Assembly (NCBI RefSeq): GCF_003425685.1
Contig: NZ_QJKM01000011.1
Location: forward strand, 124,001-188,000
Direction: 5' to 3'
Source: Rhizobium terrae
Lineage (GTDB): Bacteria; Pseudomonadota; Alphaproteobacteria; Rhizobiales; Rhizobiaceae
DNA length: 64,000 nt
Made by a program: the position numbers and the translations under genes. Shown here one piece after another: positions 15,461 through 24,701 of this stretch. Positions within the stretch are counted from its first letter, which is position 1. Every line of letters starts with the position of its first letter. A model generated the notes under the pieces. It did no database searches and was not told the DNA's origin. It was given only the letters and a program-made list of their open reading frames with translations.

Positions 15461-17251
15461 TCAGTCCTTCTTGGGCTGCGGCATGACGCGCAGCGACAGT
15501 TCCATGAGCTGCTTCGGTGTCGCCGGCGATGGTGCGTTCATCAGCAGGTCCTGGGCCTGCTGGTTCATCGGGAACAGCGTGATTTCGCGCAGGTTCTTGG
15601 CGCCGAGCAGCAGCATGACGATACGGTCGATGCCGAATGCGCAGCCGCCATGCGGAGGCGCGCCGTACTGGAAGGCGCGATACATGCCGCCGAAACGCTC
15701 CTCGACATCCCTCTGGCTCAGGCCCACCAGCTCGAACGCCTTGACCATGGCCTCCGGCGACTGGTTGCGGATCGAACCCGAGGCGATTTCGAAGCCGTTG
15801 CAGACCGCATCGTACTGATAGGCCTTGAGCGACAGCGGCTCCTTGGTCTGCAGCGCCTCGAGGCCGCCCTGCGGCATCGAGAACGGGTTGTGGGCGAAAT
15901 CGATCTTCTTGTCTTCTTCGCTCCATTCGTAGAACGGGAAGTCGATGATCCAGCACAGTTCAAACCGGTCGCGATCGACGAGGTTCAAGTCCTCGCCCGC
16001 CTTGGTGCGCGCTTCGCCCGCGAACTTGTAGAACTTGGCCGGCTCGCCGGCGACGAAGAAGCAGGCGTCGCCCGCATCAAGGCCAAGCTGGGTGCGGATC
16101 GCTTCGGTGCGCTCCTCGCCGATGTTCTTGGCGAGCGGGCCGGAGCCGCCGATCTTGCCGTCCTCTTCCTTCCAGAAGATGTAGCCGAGGCCAGGCTGGC
16201 CGAGGCCTTGAGCCCAGGCGTTCATGCGGTCGCAGAAAGCGCGCGAACCGCCGGTCTTGGCCGGGATCGCCCAGACCTCGACCTTGGGATTGGACGCGAT
16301 CATGCCGGCGAACACCTTGAAGCCGGAGCCGGCGAAATGTTCGGTGACGGCCTGCATCTCGATCGGGTTGCGCAGGTCCGGCTTGTCGGAACCGTATTTG
16401 CGGATCGCCTCGTCATAGGGAATGCGCGGCCATTCCTTGGTGACCGGCTTGCCTTCGGCGAACTGCTCGAAGACCGAGGTCATGATCGGACCCATCGTGT
16501 TCCAGACATCTTCCTGGGTCACGAAGCTCATTTCCAGGTCGAGCTGGTAGAATTCGCCCGGCAGGCGGTCGGCACGCGGGTCTTCGTCGCGGAAGCAGGG
16601 CGCGATCTGGAAATAGCGGTCGAAACCGGCGACCATCAGCAACTGCTTGTACTGCTGCGGCGCCTGCGGCAACGCGAAGAACGTGCCGGGATGAATACGG
16701 CTCGGCACGAGGAAGTCGCGCGCGCCTTCCGGCGAGGACGCCGTCAGGATCGGGGTCGTGTATTCGCCGAAGCCCGCAGAGGCCATGCGGTTGCGGATGT
16801 CGGCGATGATCTGGGTGCGCTTGACGATGTTCTTGTGGAGCGTATCGCGGCGAAGATCGAGGAAGCGGTACTTGAGGCGCACGTCTTCCGGATAGTCCGG
16901 CTCGCCGAACACGGGCAGCGGCAGTTCCTTGGCGGCTGCCAGGACTTCGATCTCCTGGGCGTAAAGCTCGATCTCGCCGGTCGCCATGCTCTTGTTGACG
17001 GTGTCCTCCGAACGGGCCTTCACGCGGCCGTCGATGCGGATCACCCATTCGCCGCGCACGGTTTCGGCGGTCTTGAAGGCCGGGCTGTCTGGATCGGCGA
17101 CGACCTGGGTCATGCCGTAGTGGTCGCGCAGGTCGATGAAGAGAACGCCGCCGTGATCTCGCACGCGATGCACCCAGCCGGACAGGCGGACGGTGGAACC
17201 GACATCGGACTTCCGAAGGGCGGCACAGGTGTGGCTGCGGTAACGGTGCAT
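15461..17251 (-). CDS. aspS: Aspartyl-tRNA synthetase
   Basis: Charges tRNA with aspartate. The 596-residue length and sequence fit the bacterial type: N-terminal OB fold (VRLSGWVHRVRDHGGVLFIDLRD), class II core with motif 2 (CFRDEDPRADRLPGEFYQLD), the bacterial GAD insert, and motif 3 (GCAFGIDRIVMLLLG). In alphaproteobacteria this enzyme is often non-discriminating, making Asp-tRNA(Asn) for GatCAB; that cannot be read from the sequence alone. The ATG at 17251 (MHRYRSHTCAALRKSDVG) matches the usual start; an upstream in-frame ATG adds 17 residues without support. Confidence 0.97.
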   Translation of the reverse strand: MHRYRSHTCAALRKSDVGSTVRLSGWVHRVRDHGGVLFIDLRDHYGMTQVVADPDSPAFKTAETVRGEWVIRIDGRVKARSEDTVNKSMATGEIELYAQEIEVLAAAKELPLPVFGEPDYPEDVRLKYRFLDLRRDTLHKNIVKRTQIIADIRNRMASAGFGEYTTPILTASSPEGARDFLVPSRIHPGTFFALPQAPQQYKQLLMVAGFDRYFQIAPCFRDEDPRADRLPGEFYQLDLEMSFVTQEDVWNTMGPIMTSVFEQFAEGKPVTKEWPRIPYDEAIRKYGSDKPDLRNPIEMQAVTEHFAGSGFKVFAGMIASNPKVEVWAIPAKTGGSRAFCDRMNAWAQGLGQPGLGYIFWKEEDGKIGGSGPLAKNIGEERTEAIRTQLGLDAGDACFFVAGEPAKFYKFAGEARTKAGEDLNLVDRDRFELCWIIDFPFYEWSEEDKKIDFAHNPFSMPQGGLEALQTKEPLSLKAYQYDAVCNGFEIASGSIRNQSPEAMVKAFELVGLSQRDVEERFGGMYRAFQYGAPPHGGCAFGIDRIVMLLLGAKNLREITLFPMNQQAQDLLMNAPSPATPKQLMELSLRVMPQPKKD

Positions 17252-17425
17252 TTTCGAGTATCCTGGACTGGTGCGTTTTGCGGCAATCGGCGTGCGAAGC
17301 ACGGCCCGCCGGCTTTAAGGAAAATCGGCGGGAAAAGCGCATGACGGACCTGCTTTGTCAAGGCGGAACCGATTTTTCGGCGAAATCGGAGAGGCCGAAC
17401 GCAGGCCGAAGCAGCCGCCTGCGAC

Positions 17426-17941
17426 CTAGGCCAGCATGCCCCGCATCGCCCTCTCCTCCTGCCGGATGCGGATGATCAGCACGACGAGATAGACCGGCAG
17501 GCCGATCGCCAGTGTCCACCACGCATGGAAGATCAGGGCGTAACCGACAAGTTCCGGCAGGATGTTCAGGACATAGTTGGGATGCCGCACCGTCCGGAAA
17601 AGCCAGTGCCGGCTGACGGGATGGTCTTTCGCGATCATGATCTTCACCGTCCAGACGGCGCCGAGCAGCCGGACGATCCAGACCAGCATGAGCATGGCTG
17701 CGGCAAAGATGACGAGCCCGCCTGCCGAAACCGTGTCGAACTGCGACTGCCGCCACCAACCTTCGCCGAAAGCCGCGAAGTAATAGAGGCCATGGACGAT
17801 GGCGAGCAATTTCGTATTGAACGCCCCGTGTTCGACGGCGCCATTTGCGCGCAACGCCGCCTCGTGCCGCTTCGACACCGCAACGCTTGTGATTCGTGCC
17901 GCAGCGGCGGCAAGAAAGATCACAATAAGGATAGGGCTCAT
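17426..17941 (-). CDS. Isoprenylcysteine carboxyl methyltransferase (ICMT)-like membrane protein
   Basis: A 171-residue protein with about four to five transmembrane helices and the ICMT/PEMT-type C-terminal signature WLFRTVRHPNYVLNI followed by IIRIRQEERAM. In eukaryotes the family methylates prenylated cysteines; the bacterial members are mostly uncharacterised SAM-dependent methyltransferases acting on lipids or isoprenoids. The start ATG at 17941 opens directly into the first helix (ILIVIFLAAAAARITSV). It is downstream of the MFS gene's divergent promoter region and on the strand of aspS. Confidence 0.8.
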   Translation of the reverse strand: MSPILIVIFLAAAAARITSVAVSKRHEAALRANGAVEHGAFNTKLLAIVHGLYYFAAFGEGWWRQSQFDTVSAGGLVIFAAAMLMLVWIVRLLGAVWTVKIMIAKDHPVSRHWLFRTVRHPNYVLNILPELVGYALIFHAWWTLAIGLPVYLVVLIIRIRQEERAMRGMLA

Positions 17942-18151
17942 GGTGTTTTGGTCTCCGCTGGCCTTCGATTAGCGGAAGTGAGGCGGAGAGGCCAGAGCAG
18001 TGCAAATGTTCTCATACGGTCGGCCAAGTCGCGGACGGAAAGGATTTTCCAAGACAAGCGTGGTCCAGTTCGTCTAAGAGTTGCCGTGTCGCCCCTTCGG
18101 GCACGCTCCACAGCTTCGCCCAGACCCTCCGATCCCCGACCTCGAAATCCC

Positions 18152-19390
18152 ATGTCGCATATCCGTCCGCTCGTTCCGCTTCTCGTCACCGCAGGCATCC
18201 TGATCGGCGGCAACGGGTTGCAGGGAACCTATATTGCGCTGCGCGGTACGGCCGAAGGGTTCTCGCCCTCGGTCGTCGGCATGGTCGGGGCCGGCTACAG
18301 CATCGGATTTGCGATCGGCTGCATCTACGTGACGCGGCTGCTGCGCGCCATCGGCCATATCCGCACCTTCTCCGCCATGGCCTCCGTCGCGGCGGTCGCG
18401 GCGATCTTCATGTCGATGATCATCGACCCGGTCTTCTGGTTCGCGATGCGCTTCGTCACCGGCATCGCGGTCTCCAGCCTGTTCGCCACCGTCGAAAGCT
18501 GGATCAACGCCAAGGTCACCAACGAGAACCGCGCCCGTACGCTCTCGATCTACCGTTTCGTCGACCTCGGCTCGGTGACGGTGGCGCAATACGTCATCCC
18601 CACGGTCGGCATCGAAGGGCCGATCATCTTCAACATCATCGCGATCGCGCTGACACTGTCGCTGGTGCCGATCTCGGTCGCCGACAAATCGAGCCCCGCG
18701 CCCCCGGAAACCATGACCTTCGACCTTAGGGCCGTCTGGCGCATCTCGCCGCTCGCCGTGGTCGGCGTCATCGCGATCGGCCTCTCCATGGCCGCCTTCC
18801 GCAATATCGGCCCGATCTATGCGGAAAAGATCGGCATGAGCATCACGTCCATCGCCACCTTCATGAGCGCCGGCATCATCGGCGGCGTGGTGCTGCAATA
18901 TCCGCTCGGCGTCTATTCCGACAAGCTCGACCGCCGCCGCGTCATCCTCTGGACGACCGTCGGCTCGATCATTACCGGCGCCTATCTGTCCTTCGGCGCA
19001 GGCACGAACGAGACGGCGAACATCGTCAGCGTCTTCCTGTTCGGCGCCTTTTCCATGCCGCTCTATTCGCTCTGTTCCGCCCATGGCAACGACTATGCCA
19101 AGGAAGGCGAGCATGCGCTCGTCTCGGCGGGCCTGCTCTTCTACTGGTCGATCGGCGCCACCATCGGCCCGCTGCTCGCGTCCGTGCTGCTGCAGTATCT
19201 CGGGCCGCGCGCCTTCTTCGCCTACACGTCCTTCATCTTCGCGGGCTTCCTGATCTTCACCGTCCTGCGCATGCGGGCGCGGCCTCCGGTGCCGCCGGCC
19301 CAGCGGACCTGGCGCTTCCGCTCGCTGCTCAGGACCTCTGCCTATTTCAACCGGCTCGCCAACCCGTCCGACAAAGATGAACGCAAGTGA
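18152..19390 (+). CDS. MFS transporter (YcaD-like)
   Basis: A 412-residue inner-membrane transporter with 12 predicted helices. Conserved elements include GNGLQGTYIALRG in helix 1, GYSIGFAIGCIYVTRLLRAIGHIR (loop 2-3 signature), FVTGIAVSSLFATVESWINAKV, and the DKLDRRRVILW loop in the second half. This pattern fits the YcaD-type subgroup of the major facilitator superfamily; the substrate is unknown. The start at 18152 (MSHIRPLVPLLVTAGILIGGNG) puts helix 1 at the N-terminus; the long open frame upstream is antisense to the ICMT-like gene. rnd follows 64 bases later. Confidence 0.88.
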   Translation: MSHIRPLVPLLVTAGILIGGNGLQGTYIALRGTAEGFSPSVVGMVGAGYSIGFAIGCIYVTRLLRAIGHIRTFSAMASVAAVAAIFMSMIIDPVFWFAMRFVTGIAVSSLFATVESWINAKVTNENRARTLSIYRFVDLGSVTVAQYVIPTVGIEGPIIFNIIAIALTLSLVPISVADKSSPAPPETMTFDLRAVWRISPLAVVGVIAIGLSMAAFRNIGPIYAEKIGMSITSIATFMSAGIIGGVVLQYPLGVYSDKLDRRRVILWTTVGSIITGAYLSFGAGTNETANIVSVFLFGAFSMPLYSLCSAHGNDYAKEGEHALVSAGLLFYWSIGATIGPLLASVLLQYLGPRAFFAYTSFIFAGFLIFTVLRMRARPPVPPAQRTWRFRSLLRTSAYFNRLANPSDKDERK

Positions 19391-19454
19391 AGTTAAATGC
19401 CATTCCGTATTGACATAAGCGGCGGGAAGAGAAAGGAAGGTTGATCACCTTCAC

Positions 19455-20612
19455 ATGATTGAAACGATGATCGAAACCACCGCCGCCCTCGAGGAAGCCT
19501 GCGCCAAGCTCGCCCAATCAGACTTCATCACCATCGACACGGAATTCCTGCGGGAGACGACCTTCTGGCCGGAACTCTGCCTCATCCAGATGGCGAGCCC
19601 GGATCTCGACGTGCTGGTCGATCCGCTGGCAAAAGGGCTGAACCTCAAGCCCTTCTTCGAGCTGATGGCCAATCCGGCGGTGATCAAGGTCTTCCATGCC
19701 GCCCGCCAGGACATCGAGATCATCCATCATCTCGGCAACCTCGTGCCGCATCCGATCTTCGACACGCAGGTCGCCGCGATGGTTTGCGGTTTCGGCGATT
19801 CCGTCTCTTACGATCAGCTCGTCAGCCGCATCAAGAACGTCCACATCGACAAATCCTCGCGCTTCACCGACTGGAGCCGCCGGCCGCTTTCCGACAAGCA
19901 GCTGGAATATGCGCTGGCGGACGTCACCCATCTTCGCGACGTCTATCTGTACCTCAAGACCGAGCTGGAGCGCGAAGGCCGCGCCTTGTGGCTGACCGAA
20001 GAAATGGCGATCCTCGAATCGTCCTCCACCTACGACCTCCATCCGGACGACGCCTGGCTGCGGCTGAAATCGCGGCTGCGCAAACCAACCGAACTTGCCG
20101 TCCTGAAATTTGTCGCCGCCTGGCGCGAACGCGAAGCGCGCAACCGCAACGTGCCGCGTTCGCGCGTGCTGAAGGACGACGCGATCTACGAGATCGCCCA
20201 GCAGCAGCCGAAGGATGCCGAGGCGATGTCGCGGCTGCGCACCATCCCCAAGGGTTGGGAACGCTCCGCGTCCGGCGCGGCGATCATCGAGGCCGTCAAT
20301 GCCGCGCTCGCCCTTCCGAAAGCCGACATGCCGCATGCACCGAAGCATGTTCACGTCCCGGAAGGCACCGCCGCCGCCGTCGAACTCCTCAAGGTCCTCC
20401 TGAAACTGATCTCCGACCGCGAAGGCGTCGCTGCCAAGGTGATCGCCAATACCGATGACCTCGAAAAAATTGCGTCCGAAGGCGAAAAGGCAGAAGTCGC
20501 CGCTCTTTCCGGCTGGCGGCGCGACCTCTTCGGCGATACCGCGCTGAAGTTGATCGACGGCGGCGTGGCGCTGCGCTTCGTCAACAAGAAGGTCGAGGCG
20601 GTCGAGATTTAA
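19455..20612 (+). CDS. rnd: Ribonuclease D
   Basis: A 3'-5' exoribonuclease that trims tRNA precursors and other stable RNAs. The 385-residue protein has the DEDDy exonuclease fold: ExoI TIDTEFLRE (Asp28, Glu30), ExoII in VFHAARQDIEIIHHLGN, and ExoIII with the Tyr in LEYALADVTHLRDVY. An HRDC domain follows (ELAVLKFVAAWREREARNRN, RSRVLKDDAIYEIAQ). A second in-frame ATG at 19467 is an alternative start. GGAAGG precedes the first ATG at a rather long distance. It converges on phoD with a 39-base gap. Confidence 0.95.
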   Translation: MIETMIETTAALEEACAKLAQSDFITIDTEFLRETTFWPELCLIQMASPDLDVLVDPLAKGLNLKPFFELMANPAVIKVFHAARQDIEIIHHLGNLVPHPIFDTQVAAMVCGFGDSVSYDQLVSRIKNVHIDKSSRFTDWSRRPLSDKQLEYALADVTHLRDVYLYLKTELEREGRALWLTEEMAILESSSTYDLHPDDAWLRLKSRLRKPTELAVLKFVAAWREREARNRNVPRSRVLKDDAIYEIAQQQPKDAEAMSRLRTIPKGWERSASGAAIIEAVNAALALPKADMPHAPKHVHVPEGTAAAVELLKVLLKLISDREGVAAKVIANTDDLEKIASEGEKAEVAALSGWRRDLFGDTALKLIDGGVALRFVNKKVEAVEI

Positions 20613-20651
20613 GCGGCCGCCCCGAAGCTTCGCCAGCCCCGAGTGGCGGTG

Positions 20652-22181
20652 TCAGGCCGCCTTGACGCCCGCCTGACCGTTTTCCACTACGAAGCTCTTC
20701 TCGGTCGAGACCTTGCCGCCCGGCTTGTCGGTGAACTCGATCGTCCTGAGATCCGTGGTCCAGCGATCCTCCGTCACCGTCATGCGCAGATAGCCGCGCC
20801 TGGTATGTTCGTAATGGCGGATGTGCGGATTGGCGGGCAGCGCGGCCTGCATCGGTTTTGCCAATTGATCGGGCCAGAGAGAACTGATCGAGGTGCCGAC
20901 GAATTCGCTCATCAGCGCCGTCTTCGGATCATCCCCCGCCCGCCGGACCACGTCCGAAACGAGGTTGGAGTGAATATCTCCGGCAATCGCGATGGGATTG
21001 CCGACCTTGTATTTCTCGATCCGGTCGAGGATGCGGGCCCGCTCGGCGGGATAGCCGTCCCAGGACTGCAGATAACGATAGAGTTCGCCGCCGTGATCCA
21101 TGTCGAAGGGCGTCATCATCACGGTCGAGGCGATGACATTCCAGCGCGCCTTGGAGGTTTTCAGCCGCTCGTCGAGCCAGGCCTCCTGCGGAGCCCCCAG
21201 CATCGAACGGTCGGCGGCGGAGGCAGCATCGCAGGCTTTCTGGAAAACGCCGAAGGCGAAATTCTTGTCGGAGTCTGACGCACAGGAGGATTCGCGGTCC
21301 TTGAACTGGCGCGTATCGGGAATGCTGAGGCGCAGCAGGTTGCCGATATCGCGGTCGCGCAGGATCTGCATGGCCGGGTTCGACAATGCCGGCGCATGGC
21401 GCACCGGCTGGAACTCGTACCAGGCCTGGTATGCGGCGGCCCTGAGCTTCAGCTTTGCCATATCGCTCGTATCTTCGGTCAGCGCATCGTGGTTGTCGAG
21501 CGTCACCATGAAGGGCATGCGCTCATGCGCCCGCCGCAGGGCCGTGTCGGTCTTGTAGAGGGCATGGCGGCGGCGGTAGTCGGCGAGCGTCGCCGGCGCC
21601 GTCTTGCTCTCATGGCTGCGCACGCCGCCGCGACCGACCTCGTAGATATAATCGCCCATGTGCAGCACGAGCGAGGCATCATCGTCGGCCATGCCGTCAT
21701 ACGCGTCGAAATAGCCGTTTTCCCAGTGCTGACAGGAGACGACGTTGAAGCGGAATCGCGAATGCGGCGCCAAGGCCGAAGGCAGGGTGCGGGTGCGACC
21801 GACGGGGCTTATCTCACCGCCGAGCCTGAAGGCGTACCAGTAGGAGCGATCCGGCTGCAGGCCTTCGACATCCACGTGCACCGAATGGCCGAATTCCGGC
21901 CGGGCGATGCCGATGCCGCGGCGAACGACATCCGACATCTTCTCGTCGCTGGCGACAATCCATTCGACCTCGACCGGGCCGGCGGCAACCGGCGTCAGGT
22001 CATCGACCGCACGGGCAAGCCTGGTCCAGAGCACGACGGCATCGGAGGTCGGATCGCCGCTCGCGACGGAGAACGGAAAACCGGCGCCTGCGGCAACAGC
22101 CTGGGCTGAAACACTGCGGATGGTGAGCGCGGGTGCGGCCAGCGCGAGGCCGGCGCCTGCGAGGAAATGACGTCTCTTCAT
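20652..22181 (-). CDS. phoD: Alkaline phosphatase D (PhoD), Tat-exported
   Basis: A 509-residue periplasmic phosphatase/phosphodiesterase that releases phosphate from organic esters. It begins with a Tat signal (MKRRHFLAGAGLALAAPALT) and shows the PhoD metal-site motifs: SGDPTSDAVVLWTRL, VVSCQHWENGYFDAYDGMADD, HMGDYIYE, LDNHDALTEDT and AGDIHSNL. The family uses Fe and Ca. The start at 22181 follows AAGGGGTAG. A LacI-type regulator is divergent, with a palindrome between the genes; no convincing PHO box was found here, which is unusual for a phoD gene. Confidence 0.95.
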   Translation of the reverse strand: MKRRHFLAGAGLALAAPALTIRSVSAQAVAAGAGFPFSVASGDPTSDAVVLWTRLARAVDDLTPVAAGPVEVEWIVASDEKMSDVVRRGIGIARPEFGHSVHVDVEGLQPDRSYWYAFRLGGEISPVGRTRTLPSALAPHSRFRFNVVSCQHWENGYFDAYDGMADDDASLVLHMGDYIYEVGRGGVRSHESKTAPATLADYRRRHALYKTDTALRRAHERMPFMVTLDNHDALTEDTSDMAKLKLRAAAYQAWYEFQPVRHAPALSNPAMQILRDRDIGNLLRLSIPDTRQFKDRESSCASDSDKNFAFGVFQKACDAASAADRSMLGAPQEAWLDERLKTSKARWNVIASTVMMTPFDMDHGGELYRYLQSWDGYPAERARILDRIEKYKVGNPIAIAGDIHSNLVSDVVRRAGDDPKTALMSEFVGTSISSLWPDQLAKPMQAALPANPHIRHYEHTRRGYLRMTVTEDRWTTDLRTIEFTDKPGGKVSTEKSFVVENGQAGVKAA

Positions 22182-22230
22182 GGTGTCTACCCCTTGGAAT
22201 TGGATGCGGAGACACGTATAGAACCTGCGT

Positions 22231-22244
22231 GTCATACGTATGAC
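22231..22244. promoter_or_regulatory. Operator-like palindrome between phoD and the LacI regulator
   Basis: GTCATACGTATGAC is a perfect 14-bp palindrome with a central CG, the typical form of LacI-family operators. It lies 22 bases before the regulator ATG and 49 bases before the phoD ATG. A related half-sequence (ATACGTGTC, read on the minus strand) lies about 15 bases away, between the palindrome and phoD. Confidence 0.65.
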
Positions 22245-22266
22245 TATACACCTCTCCGGAGACGGC

Positions 22267-23298
22267 ATGGATAATCAGCATCACGGGCAGGACAACGGGC
22301 GGGATCGCCGGCGCGGTCCGACCAGCCGCGACGTCGCCCAGGCGGCGGGCGTTTCGCAATCGACCGTGTCGCTGATCTTTTCCGGCAAGGATGCTGGCCG
22401 CATCAACCCCGCAACCCGCGAGGCCGTGCTTTCCGCAGCCGCCACGCTGGGCTACCGATTGAACGCTTCGGCGCGCGCGCTCAAGCTCGGCACGCATCGG
22501 CTGCTGGCGCTCGCCGTCCCGAATGCCGCCAACCCTTATTTCGCCGCCGTGCTGAAAGCGGCGACTGCCGCGGCCCGAGCGAAGGGCTATGCCGTGGTGC
22601 TCATCAATGTCGGCGACGATCCCGGGGATGGCGAACGACTGCTCGAAAGCCTTGCGGCCCACACGTTCGACGGCTTGATCGTTTGGGAGAACCCGTGGAC
22701 GCCCACGGCGGAACGTTTCGTACCGGCAACCGTCGTCGCCGACGGCCTGTCACCGGGCGATGCTGCCGTTTTCATCCCCGCCGGCGTGATCGTGCGCCAT
22801 GCCATCGAACATCTTGCCGGTCTCGGCCATCAGAAGATCGGCCGGATCGGTTTCGACATGACGGCCATCCCTTTCCGCTCCCGCGCCCAGGCGTTCCGCG
22901 AGGCTCTGTCCGGACATTCGCTGAGATTCGACCCGCGTTTCGAGTTCGAGGAGCCGTTCGGCGCCACCGCTTCGGACAGGCTCACCGCCCTGCTTTCCGG
23001 ACCGGACCGGCCAAGCGCCTTTATTTGCGACGACGACCTGCTGGCGCCGCTTGCCTATCGCGCCGCATCGCGGCTTGGACTTCGTATACCTGACGATCTA
23101 TCGTTGGTCGGCATCGGCGATATCGACCTTGCGCGGTTGATGGAACCAGACCTGACCACCGTTGCCATTCCACCCGAGGTGGTCGGCGAGACGTTGGTGG
23201 AGGCAGCGCTGGAACGCATCGACCTCGGCAGTAAACCTGCGCTCAGGACGATCGAAACCCGCCTGGTCGTCCGCGGCTCGACAGCGAAAACGCCGTAG
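22267..23298 (+). CDS. LacI-family transcriptional regulator
   Basis: A 343-residue repressor-type protein. The N-terminal helix-turn-helix is at about residues 19-40 (TSRDVAQAAGVSQSTVSLIF), the hinge helix follows (NASARALKLGTHRLLALAVP), and a periplasmic-binding-protein-like effector domain fills the rest (LSLVGIGDIDLARLMEPDLTT near the end). Such domains usually bind sugars; the effector is unknown. The ATG at 22267 follows CGGAGACGG closely. It is divergent from phoD with a shared 85-base promoter region containing a palindrome, so phoD and autoregulation are the likely targets. Confidence 0.92.
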   Translation: MDNQHHGQDNGRDRRRGPTSRDVAQAAGVSQSTVSLIFSGKDAGRINPATREAVLSAAATLGYRLNASARALKLGTHRLLALAVPNAANPYFAAVLKAATAAARAKGYAVVLINVGDDPGDGERLLESLAAHTFDGLIVWENPWTPTAERFVPATVVADGLSPGDAAVFIPAGVIVRHAIEHLAGLGHQKIGRIGFDMTAIPFRSRAQAFREALSGHSLRFDPRFEFEEPFGATASDRLTALLSGPDRPSAFICDDDLLAPLAYRAASRLGLRIPDDLSLVGIGDIDLARLMEPDLTTVAIPPEVVGETLVEAALERIDLGSKPALRTIETRLVVRGSTAKTP

Positions 23299-23355
23299 CC
23301 GCACCCGCCATCCGAATACGTTCGAGAGCGACAAGCCTTCAGGTTCGAGCGGGCC

Positions 23356-23763
23356 TCAGGCGTGCATCTTCGCGCCCTTGGTGATCTTGTCGACGATCTT
23401 CTTTTCGGCGCGCAGGGCGATGCCGACCAGCCTGGCATTCTCGGGCGAGAATTTTCCGAAGACCTCGCGGTTGGCGGCATCGTGGCCGGTCGAAAACATC
23501 TCTTCGATATAGGCGGATGTCGTCACCTCCCGTTCGAGGGAACGCCGGTGGATCGCCCGGAGCGTCTCCTGATCGGCGGAGAGCACGACGACCGGCTGGA
23601 TGCTCATCGGATTGTAGACATTACCCGCCGCATCCAGATATGCTTGCCCGATGATCGTCGGAACCTGGGCGACTATGCCGCTCGTCAGGAAGGCGGTCAC
23701 GTTGAGCTCCTGCCAGGGAGCCAGGTCATCGCGAAGCACGATCGCGATCTTGGTGTCGAACAT
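23356..23763 (-). CDS. DUF2000-family protein
   Basis: A 135-residue protein beginning MFDTKIAIVLRDDLAPWQELNVTAF. It matches the DUF2000 family, which shares a fold with peptidyl-tRNA hydrolase 2 but has no settled function. Other visible segments are QPVVVLSADQETLRAIHRR and YIEEMFSTGHDAANR. The ATG at 23763 overlaps the proposed ATG of the divergent AraC-type gene (23762), so the two genes start within a base of each other on opposite strands. Such divergent pairing often means the regulator controls this gene. Confidence 0.82.
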   Translation of the reverse strand: MFDTKIAIVLRDDLAPWQELNVTAFLTSGIVAQVPTIIGQAYLDAAGNVYNPMSIQPVVVLSADQETLRAIHRRSLEREVTTSAYIEEMFSTGHDAANREVFGKFSPENARLVGIALRAEKKIVDKITKGAKMHA

Positions 23764-24679
23764 GAAGAACTCCGTCGAAGGATATGCAAGAACCGAGCAG
23801 ATAGCGGCACGCAATGCGGCCGGTCTTGAACGTTCGTGCACGGACAGAGGCGATGCGAAGGGAGAGCGGAGACCGGCCTGTGACGGTATCGTCGAGGCCC
23901 CATCCTCCCACGGTATCGAACGGATCGAGGCCCGTTTTCGCGGCAACGGGTTTTCGCCGCACCGGCACGACACCTATGCGATCGGCCTGACGCTTTCCGG
24001 CGTCCAGACCTTCCATTATCGCGGTGCCGCCCGCGTCAGCCTGCCCGGCAATGTCATCGTCCTCCATCCGGACGAGGTCCATGACGGCGCGGCCGGCACC
24101 GATGCGGGCCTCGTCTATCGCATGCTCTACCTGCCGCCGGAGCGGCTGATCGAGGCCGCCGGAGGTTCGCGCGGCCTGCCTTTCGTGCCCGACCCGATCA
24201 TCACCGATGCGGACCTGCATCTCTCCGTCACCGACGCACTGGAGAACCTGGAGACCGAACCGCAGGACCTCCTTCTGGACGACCTGATCGCCCGGTTTTC
24301 GGAGGGACTGTGGAGGCATGCGGATGGCCGCGGCGCCCCTTCCGACAGGGCACTGGCACGGGATGCCGTGCTCCGCTGCCGCGACTACCTGCAGGACAAT
24401 TTCGGACGGGAGGTTTCCTCGGAGGAACTGGAGGCCGTCAGCGGCTTCGACCGCTACACGACGGCCCGGCATTTCCGCCGTTTTCTCGGCACCAGCCCGC
24501 ATCGTTATCTCGTCATGAGACGGCTCGACCGGGCCAAGGCGGCGCTTGCCGAAGGCGCCGGCCTTGCGGAAGCGGCCGCCGACGCGGGCTTTGCCGACCA
24601 GGCGCATTTCACCCGTCATTTCAAGAAGACGTTCGGCATGACTCCGGGCCGCTGGGTGGCGCTACGCAGGGCCGGCTGA
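23762..24679 (+). CDS. AraC-family transcriptional regulator
   Basis: About 305 residues. The N-terminal half is a cupin-type effector domain (FSPHRHDTYAIGLTLSGVQTF, GNVIVLHPDEVHDG), the C-terminal half the two helix-turn-helix motifs (EELEAVSGFDRYTTARHFRR and LAEAAADAGFADQAHFTRHF, then KKTFGMTPGRW). The start is uncertain: 23762 is the only nearby in-frame ATG, has a weak ribosome site, and lies inside the first codons of the DUF2000 gene on the other strand. A rare start codon nearer GIERIEARFRG cannot be excluded. The divergent DUF2000 gene is the likely target. Confidence 0.85.
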   Translation: MKNSVEGYARTEQIAARNAAGLERSCTDRGDAKGERRPACDGIVEAPSSHGIERIEARFRGNGFSPHRHDTYAIGLTLSGVQTFHYRGAARVSLPGNVIVLHPDEVHDGAAGTDAGLVYRMLYLPPERLIEAAGGSRGLPFVPDPIITDADLHLSVTDALENLETEPQDLLLDDLIARFSEGLWRHADGRGAPSDRALARDAVLRCRDYLQDNFGREVSSEELEAVSGFDRYTTARHFRRFLGTSPHRYLVMRRLDRAKAALAEGAGLAEAAADAGFADQAHFTRHFKKTFGMTPGRWVALRRAG

Positions 24680-24701
24680 CGCTCATTAGATTGTAAAAAT
24701 C

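Noticed and set aside
22182..22266. PHO box upstream of phoD
   Set aside because: TGTCAT occurs once but the expected second half-site 11 bases away is missing; the sequence is better read as a LacI-type palindrome.
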